Below, in pieces: positions 12,967 through 17,076 of a DNA stretch of 17,076 nt. The translations under genes were made by a program, and so were the position numbers. Position 1 is the stretch's first letter, and each line of letters starts with the position of its first letter. The stretch is taken from positions 1 to 17,076 of the forward strand of contig JAQBYK010000012.1 in the NCBI GenBank assembly GCA_027622635.1. The letters are read 5' to 3'. This DNA is from a bacterium. GTDB taxonomy: Bacteria > Patescibacteriota > Gracilibacteria > UBA1369 > LOWO2-01-FULL-3. The notes beneath the pieces were generated by a model. That model was given only the letters and a program-made list of their open reading frames with translations. It ran no database searches and was not told where the DNA came from.

Positions 12967-14736
12967 TTATTTTTTCCTGTAAGCTCTGGTATTTTGCATA
13001 TAATTTTTGGCGTTGTTTCTGTATACAGTAACAGGTTTTTTGCACAGTCCTTGTTTGGATGGGCAAGGAATGGCTTGAGTTCTTGTTCTTTTAGTGAGAA
13101 GTCCAAGCTCAACTTTTTGTTCAAGTACTTTTCTTACTCTTTCATTCACATCTTCCATAGTGATGTCAGCTACTCCATCGTGATTAAAATCTTGCTCATC
13201 ATCAATTGCCTGTCTTACTCTTTGGACTATTTCGTCCAGAGATCCTGATTCGTGTAGAATCATTGGGATTGTAATTCCTACGGAAAGTGCACGTACAAAT
13301 CTTTCGTCAGGTCCGCCTTCATGAGATTTTCCATCACCGTTTTCAACGTAAAAATCTATCACGCCCATACTCATGTCATCAGTCCATGTGATACCATCAA
13401 ATCCCAGCGCGGATTGTAATCTTTTTCGTACGATTTCTTCACTGAGAGAACCCGGGGTATCTTTGTTTGTGAAGTTTTGTGCATGACCGACCATTACTCC
13501 CAGGACCGGATTTGTTTTATTGAAATTTGTGTCAATTCCATATTGTTTACAGAGTCTTCTCAATTGCATTTTACATCTTTCAAGTTCTCTAACTCTTTGT
13601 CTTTTTTTGCTTCCTTTTAATTGTTCAATTCTTCTAGTTAGATATCTAAATTTGTGATCAAATTTGTAAACTCTTGATATTGGGTCAGTAAATAATTTTC
13701 CATGAATGGCGTCATTAAAAGGTAGCATTGTGCCGTCCCAACCGGTCATAGTTGATACTCCAGGATCTTCGTTGCTATGTGGATTGGATGGCATTTTCCC
13801 TGTTCCTGCGAAATGTTTTGGAGCGATCATGGTACCATCGATACTTTGGAATCCTTTAATATAGTGAAATGCAAGAGCCATAATTGTGTGGGAACTTGAA
13901 CCATAGGTTTCGTCGTTTTTTTCCATGAATTGGTCGCCTTGGGTGTCTTCAACTTTATCCATTACAGGCGCAAAATTTATAACAATTCCTATGTCTCTGC
14001 ATAATCGAGCTATGGCTGCGCCATATTCCTCCATTAGTTTTCTGAATTTTATTTTCTCTTTGGTATTTCTATGAGGAATTTTCTCAAAAGCTCTTCCAAG
14101 GTCTTCTTGGGTAGGAAGTTCTAAGTCTCCGTTTTCTTTAGCGATTTTCAGGAATTCTTCCGGAACTCCATATTCTCTGGTATCTTTACGAGTTAATCCA
14201 AGATGGCGAGTATATCCTCCGACTATGTCCATACTGATAAAAGGAGGAATTTTACTCTTTGCCATAATTTCGATGGCAGTTCTATTGGTTTCATCAATAG
14301 TTCTGGCGTCTGATCTGAAAATATGTACACCTCCGATTGTTTCATTTGATTTAAGCCAATCTGTTAGCCAATCAGTGAAATCTATCCAACCCGGGCTTTG
14401 AGTGATTTTTTTGTGATTTGCGATTCGGTCAATTACGTCTCCTGTTCTGGAATCATATGTGGAGCCATGATATAGCTGAGCAATTTTGTCTTTGAAACTT
14501 AAGGATTCGAGAGTGAATGTTTCTCCATCGTGTGGATATTCTATTTCGTTTGCATCCTCTCTATCCAAGTAGTACGTCATTGCTAAAGCTGCAAGGAGAG
14601 CAAGTGGTATTCCTACCGCTTTTCCTGTTCTTGTTCGTAATATGTTTCTTATAGCCTGAATTGGTGCGCTTGATGCAACAGCTTCAAGAGGATTTCCTCT
14701 TTCAGGTGTAGGTCTATTTGTTGGTGTTTCTGCCAT
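12967..14736 (-). CDS. Membrane-anchored glycoside hydrolase family 3 protein (NagZ-like beta-N-acetylhexosaminidase)
   Basis: A 589-aa protein with a Pro/basic N-terminus, one transmembrane helix (about 39-56) and a GH3 barrel (about 76-545). Diagnostic segments are INFAPVMD (253-260), PKHFAGTG (306-313, equivalent to the NagZ KHFPGHG loop) with H320 as candidate general acid/base, GVMVGHA (413-419) and the nucleophile motif WTDDMSMG (451-458). NagZ enzymes remove beta-linked GlcNAc from muropeptides; a wall-recycling or wall-trimming role outside the membrane is likely. Odd features are a basic, helical insertion of about 60 residues (about 350-410), an EF-hand-like loop DFNHDGVAD (516-524) and a basic C-terminal tail. 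The next gene starts 2 nt after its stop, so the two are co-translated. Confidence 0.87.
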   Translation of the reverse strand: MAETPTNRPTPERGNPLEAVASSAPIQAIRNILRTRTGKAVGIPLALLAALAMTYYLDREDANEIEYPHDGETFTLESLSFKDKIAQLYHGSTYDSRTGDVIDRIANHKKITQSPGWIDFTDWLTDWLKSNETIGGVHIFRSDARTIDETNRTAIEIMAKSKIPPFISMDIVGGYTRHLGLTRKDTREYGVPEEFLKIAKENGDLELPTQEDLGRAFEKIPHRNTKEKIKFRKLMEEYGAAIARLCRDIGIVINFAPVMDKVEDTQGDQFMEKNDETYGSSSHTIMALAFHYIKGFQSIDGTMIAPKHFAGTGKMPSNPHSNEDPGVSTMTGWDGTMLPFNDAIHGKLFTDPISRVYKFDHKFRYLTRRIEQLKGSKKRQRVRELERCKMQLRRLCKQYGIDTNFNKTNPVLGVMVGHAQNFTNKDTPGSLSEEIVRKRLQSALGFDGITWTDDMSMGVIDFYVENGDGKSHEGGPDERFVRALSVGITIPMILHESGSLDEIVQRVRQAIDDEQDFNHDGVADITMEDVNERVRKVLEQKVELGLLTKRTRTQAIPCPSKQGLCKKPVTVYRNNAKNYMQNTRAYRKK

Positions 14737-14763
14737 GAAAAGGATTAGCTAAAACAGCCAAAC

Positions 14764-14792
14764 ATTAAACCATACATGATTGACATTGTCAA
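14764..14792 (-). promoter_or_regulatory. Promoter of the GH3-deacetylase pair
   Basis: TTGACA (14792-14787), 17 nt and TTTAAT (14769-14764) form a good promoter, with an expected start near 14757 and a leader of about 20 nt without a Shine-Dalgarno. It lies 15 bp beyond the gt4 stop, so the pair can be transcribed separately from gt4. Confidence 0.6.
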
Positions 14793-14793
14793 T
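14779..14793. promoter_or_regulatory. 15-bp inverted repeat over the -35 box of the GH3 promoter
   Basis: ATTGACATTGTCAAT has perfect 7-bp arms around one central base and covers the whole -35 hexamer. A repressor dimer here would block polymerase. Part of the symmetry is forced by the TTGACA hexamer itself, so chance is not excluded. Confidence 0.4.
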
Positions 14794-14807
14794 ACCATAT
14801 TTACTTA

Positions 14808-15923
14808 TTATTTTAATACATCCTCGTAGATTTTCTCATATTTCTTTGCCATATTTTGCGCGTCAAATGTGAGCGCTTGTTTTTGTCCGTTCAATGCCAT
14901 TTTTTCACGAATTTTGGGGTTTTCGATTAAGATATTTAGGGCTTGGGATAAGGATTTAGAATCTTCCGGTTGGACAAGTATCCCTGTATTTTCGTTGATG
15001 ATTTCCGGTATGCCACCTACTTTTGTAGCGATAACCGGGAGGGGAGTGAGCATTGCTTCCAGATTGACGAGACCAAATGCTTCCCGGCGGGAGGGGAGAC
15101 AGAATATATCCGAACTTTTCAGCAATTTGGGTATTTCCTTTTGTTGTCCCGTGAATGTGACATGTTTTTCCAGTTTTAGCTTTTTTACGAGTTTTTTTAG
15201 ATTTTCTTCGTTTGGTCCTTTTCCTATGAAAACGAATTTTACATTGGGGAATTCTTCGGTGACTTCGGGAATGGCTTCTATCAAGTATTTTTGCCCTTTT
15301 CTTTCATGGAGTTCTGCGATACATGTCACTATGAGTGTGTTTTCTTTGGCATGGAAAATTTCTTCTTTAATATGTTTGCGATCATTCTCAGTAAAGCGAA
15401 GGAGTTGAGATTGCCACCATAAAGTGTCGAGTCCATTATGGATCATCTCAATTTTTGAAGAATGATTTGGATATAATTTTTTAAGAAGTTTTTTGTTGTG
15501 ATTGGAAATTGTTATAATTTTTTTGACATTTTTGAGGGACTTTTTTTTGAGTGCATTCTTAATGAAGGAAAGTTTGAACGGATCGTGTTCTGTTGTGATC
15601 ACCGGAATCGATTTAATACCATATGCGTAGCGGCAACTTGCCGGATTCCAGATTTGTGCATGTAGAAGGTCAATTTCTTCTTCTTTTATTATTTCCTTGA
15701 GTTTGAAAAGATGTCGTGGATCATGTTTATGTGCAACTTTTATCCGAATGACTTTGATATCTTCATTCTCAAATTTATTGCACCATTTATCTAAAGCTTC
15801 GAAATTACTGCATGCAAGGATTGGTGTGAATTTATCTTTGTTTAAAAATTTTGCCAGGAGGAAAATTTGAAGCTCGGCTCCTCCGATTTGCGGTGTATCT
15901 GTGTATAGTAGGATTTTCTTCAT
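14808..15923 (-). CDS. Glycosyltransferase family 4 (GT-B fold)
   Basis: A 371-aa GT-B enzyme that transfers a sugar from a nucleotide-sugar donor, probably in cell-surface polysaccharide or glycolipid synthesis. The N-terminal acceptor domain begins MKKILLYTDTPQIGGAE, with the glycine-rich loop at 14-17. The C-terminal donor domain contains VFIGKGPNEENLKK (231-244), and the retaining-enzyme E-x7-E motif is E281 and E289 in REAFGLVNLEAM. There is no membrane segment, so it acts at the cytoplasmic face. Donor and acceptor cannot be told. The ATG sits 6 nt after a consensus -10 box, so its mRNA is probably leaderless. It lies upstream of the GH3-deacetylase pair on the same strand; shared envelope function is inference. 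Confidence 0.92.
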   Translation of the reverse strand: MKKILLYTDTPQIGGAELQIFLLAKFLNKDKFTPILACSNFEALDKWCNKFENEDIKVIRIKVAHKHDPRHLFKLKEIIKEEEIDLLHAQIWNPASCRYAYGIKSIPVITTEHDPFKLSFIKNALKKKSLKNVKKIITISNHNKKLLKKLYPNHSSKIEMIHNGLDTLWWQSQLLRFTENDRKHIKEEIFHAKENTLIVTCIAELHERKGQKYLIEAIPEVTEEFPNVKFVFIGKGPNEENLKKLVKKLKLEKHVTFTGQQKEIPKLLKSSDIFCLPSRREAFGLVNLEAMLTPLPVIATKVGGIPEIINENTGILVQPEDSKSLSQALNILIENPKIREKMALNGQKQALTFDAQNMAKKYEKIYEDVLK

Positions 15924-15929
15924 GTGCGA

Positions 15930-15958
15930 AGTATAGGAGAAAGGCTTTAATTTTACAA
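15930..15958 (-). promoter_or_regulatory. gt4 promoter, leaderless geometry
   Basis: TTGTAA (15958-15953), 17 nt and TATACT (15935-15930) precede the ATG by only 6 nt (15929-15924). The expected transcription start coincides with the start codon. Confidence 0.65.
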
Positions 15959-15987
15959 TTTATGAAGAATACGTGTAATTTTTTAGC

Positions 15988-16015
15988 TTGGAATAAGATT
16001 AGAACTTGCTAAAAT
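15988..16015 (+). promoter_or_regulatory. Probable tRNA-Lys promoter
   Basis: TTGGAA (15988-15993), 16 nt and TAAAAT (16010-16015) preceded by TGC form an extended -10 promoter facing the tRNA. The expected start is near 16022, exactly where a perfect hairpin (ACAGGAC, TTT, GTCCTGT; 16023-16039) begins in the precursor leader. Confidence 0.5.
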
Positions 16016-16048
16016 GGTGCTCACAGGACTTTGTCCTGTTCGCACTGT

Positions 16049-16124
16049 GGGTCAGTAGCTCAGTCGGTAGAGCAGTTGCCTCTTAAGCAATTGGCCGTGG
16101 GTTCGAGTCCCACCTGACCCACCA
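16049..16124 (+). tRNA. tRNA-Lys (anticodon CUU), CCA encoded
   Basis: A complete cloverleaf can be drawn. The acceptor is GGGTCAG (16049-16055) with CTGACCC (16114-16120). The D arm is GCTC/GAGC. The anticodon stem is GTTGC/GCAAT with loop CTCTTAA, giving anticodon CTT, which reads AAG (Lys). The T arm is GTGGG/CCCAC with loop TTCGAGT. The discriminator is A16121, and CCA (16122-16124) is genomically encoded. The 134 nt after it, up to the next gene, contain no other RNA and no clear terminator. Confidence 0.97.
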
Positions 16125-16221
16125 ATTGACAAGGAAAGAAAATCGTCTGCTGAATTTGAGGAGAGTAGGGAGCTTGCGGATTCGGATGAAATATTGTGCA
16201 GCAACTGGCTGTTCGAATGGC

Positions 16222-16252
16222 TTGACTTGTTGTCACTATTAAGAGGTATGAT
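16222..16252 (+). promoter_or_regulatory. Possible promoter of the DUF155 gene, leaderless geometry
   Basis: TATGAT (16247-16252) lies 6 nt before the ATG at 16259. The best -35, TTGACT (16222-16227), gives a long 19-nt spacer, so the promoter is weaker or the -35 is different. The -10 to start distance equals that of gt4 and nadB. Confidence 0.4.
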
Positions 16253-16258
16253 GGTGGT

Positions 16259-17023
16259 ATGATAGTCAAATCGATTAAAGTAGGGGAGAAAATTCGTCTT
16301 AAAGAATTGAGCAGGGAGCTTAAGATTACATCAATTTTAAGTGATTTTTTCATTTTTAAAGAAGGAGCCGGAATTGTTACAATTTTAAAATTTGGGGTAA
16401 TAGTTTTTTGGGGATTTTCAGATAAAAAAATAGATTCTTTTATAAAGAAGATTGGGTCTTTTGTGGATGAGGCAACATCTAAAGATTGTGCTGAAGAAAT
16501 AAATGTTTTCACTTCTAAGAATAAGGATAGTATTTCATCTTCCGGTATTTTACTGAAAGATTTGGATTCAAGGAGAGTTGCTATCGTTTCTGAAGTTTTG
16601 GGGCGATCTGTTGCTTTGGATAGTTACGAGTGTGAAATAGAGGAGATGATGAAAAATTTTGGAAATATTACGAATATTTTATGTAGTACCGGGAAGATAT
16701 TCTTGTCGAATAAGAAATTATTTAAACTAGTTGGTTTTGCGATGAATACTCAGCATCGTGTTATAAGCAAACTGACAGTTTTGGATAAACCTTCCATAAC
16801 ATGGGATTCTGCTGATATTGATGAGTTTTACGGGAGTTTGGCTCATGAATATGAAATCCAGCATAGGTATGAAATTTTGAAGCAGAAAATTGAGATGATA
16901 TTTAGGGATATCGAGTTTATCATGAACTATATGGATTCCAAAAAATCCCATTTCCTTGAAGGAATCATTATTTTACTTATTTTGATTGAGATAGTCTTGT
17001 TTCTTCCAGATTTTTTGAATTAG
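16259..17023 (+). CDS. RMD1/YagE (DUF155) family membrane protein
   Basis: A 254-aa protein of the DUF155 family, named after yeast RMD1/Sif2 and bacterial YagE; its biochemical function is unknown. The middle contains the segment ILKFGVIVFWGFSDKKID (about 41-58), typical of the family's N-terminal half. The C-terminal half has the family pattern: LDKPSITWDSADIDEFYG (about 178-195), then EYEIQHRYEILKQKIEMI as a long amphipathic helix. It ends in one transmembrane helix (about 235-251, IIILLILIEIVLFLPDF). The topology is probably a cytosolic body with a C-terminal membrane anchor. ATG 16259 directly follows a -10-like box. It follows tRNA-Lys on the same strand but probably has its own promoter. 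Confidence 0.83.
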   Translation: MIVKSIKVGEKIRLKELSRELKITSILSDFFIFKEGAGIVTILKFGVIVFWGFSDKKIDSFIKKIGSFVDEATSKDCAEEINVFTSKNKDSISSSGILLKDLDSRRVAIVSEVLGRSVALDSYECEIEEMMKNFGNITNILCSTGKIFLSNKKLFKLVGFAMNTQHRVISKLTVLDKPSITWDSADIDEFYGSLAHEYEIQHRYEILKQKIEMIFRDIEFIMNYMDSKKSHFLEGIIILLILIEIVLFLPDFLN

Positions 17024-17029
17024 TGGCTT

Positions 17030-17052
17030 TTCTCATTTTTTTGAGAATTCTC
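17030..17052. repeat. Hairpin and palindrome after the DUF155 gene
   Basis: TTCTCA (17030-17035) pairs with TGAGAA (17042-17047) around a loop of six T, and GAGAATTCTC (17043-17052) is a 10-bp palindrome. It begins 7 nt after the stop codon. There is no T-run after the stem, so it is not a standard intrinsic terminator. Nothing else can be assigned up to the right edge (17076). Confidence 0.3.
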
Positions 17053-17076
17053 CAGCCTAGCCCTTGACTAAACTCT

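Noticed and set aside
14869..15408. Plus-strand ORF of 179 codons
   Set aside because: Entirely antisense to the GT4 gene, whose motifs and length are complete; no protein family is recognisable in it.
16060..16512. Minus-strand ORF of 150 codons across tRNA-Lys
   Set aside because: Its C-terminus (VGLEPTANCLRGNCSTD) is the well-known false translation of a tRNA gene, and the rest is antisense to the DUF155 gene.
1..17076. CRISPR array, insertion sequence, prophage or attachment site
   Set aside because: No regularly spaced direct repeats, transposase or integrase ORFs were seen; tRNA-Lys is not followed by a repeated 3' end or integrase within the window.

Overview
The window is about 17 kb of AT-rich, densely packed bacterial DNA. 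It looks chromosomal, with housekeeping and biosynthetic genes and no transposase, phage or CRISPR sequence. Short spacers, convergent genes whose ends touch or overlap, almost no Shine-Dalgarno sequences and small proteins suggest a Patescibacteria/CPR-type organism. The shikimate genes and L-aspartate oxidase point to one of its biosynthetically richer lineages (Peregrinibacteria-like). This placement is inference. TGA is an ordinary stop here (aroF, aroA, trhP and tatD all end in it), so this is not a UGA=Gly Gracilibacteria/Absconditabacteria code.

Layout. (1) 1-2061, plus strand: the tail of a probable bS21 gene, then prmC and prfA (release factor 1 and the enzyme that methylates it). 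(2) 2062-4800: nadB (minus) and a TrhP-type U32 tRNA-hydroxylation gene (plus), divergent from a 33-bp gap with interleaved promoters. (3) 4778-8727, minus: a shikimate operon aroF-aroB-aroA-aroK joined by 4- to 10-nt overlaps. It is preceded by a consensus promoter, a 25-codon leader peptide containing WAFFYSFFG, and alternative RNA hairpins ending in a U-run. (4) 8737-10954: tatD (plus) converging on radA (minus); radA has a palindrome-rich upstream region with an 18-bp inverted repeat filling its promoter spacer. (5) 10955-15958, minus: a membrane-anchored cell-envelope pair (GH3 glycosidase; polysaccharide deacetylase with an unusual C-terminal domain) behind a GT4 glycosyltransferase. (6) 15988-17023, plus: tRNA-Lys(CUU) and a RMD1/YagE (DUF155) membrane protein.

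The main discovery is the aro leader at 8534-8727. Its sequence has every part of a classical ribosome-mediated transcription attenuator (as in trp and pheA of enterobacteria): a short ORF with clustered Trp/Phe/Tyr codons, overlapping 1:2, 2:3 and 3:4 pairings, and a terminal U7. It would make the operon sense charged aromatic tRNAs, on top of allosteric control suggested by the N-terminal regulatory domain of the DAHP synthase. The leader ORF begins only 9 nt after its -10 box. gt4, the DUF155 gene, nadB and trhP likewise begin 6-10 nt after good -10 boxes, so leaderless or near-leaderless initiation seems common here.

Functional links: the shikimate pathway leads through chorismate to prephenate, the compound required by TrhP for tRNA wobble hydroxylation, and trhP lies tail-to-tail with aroK. 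PrmC acts on the GGQ motif of the RF1 encoded next to it. The GH3 and deacetylase proteins probably remodel peptidoglycan together.
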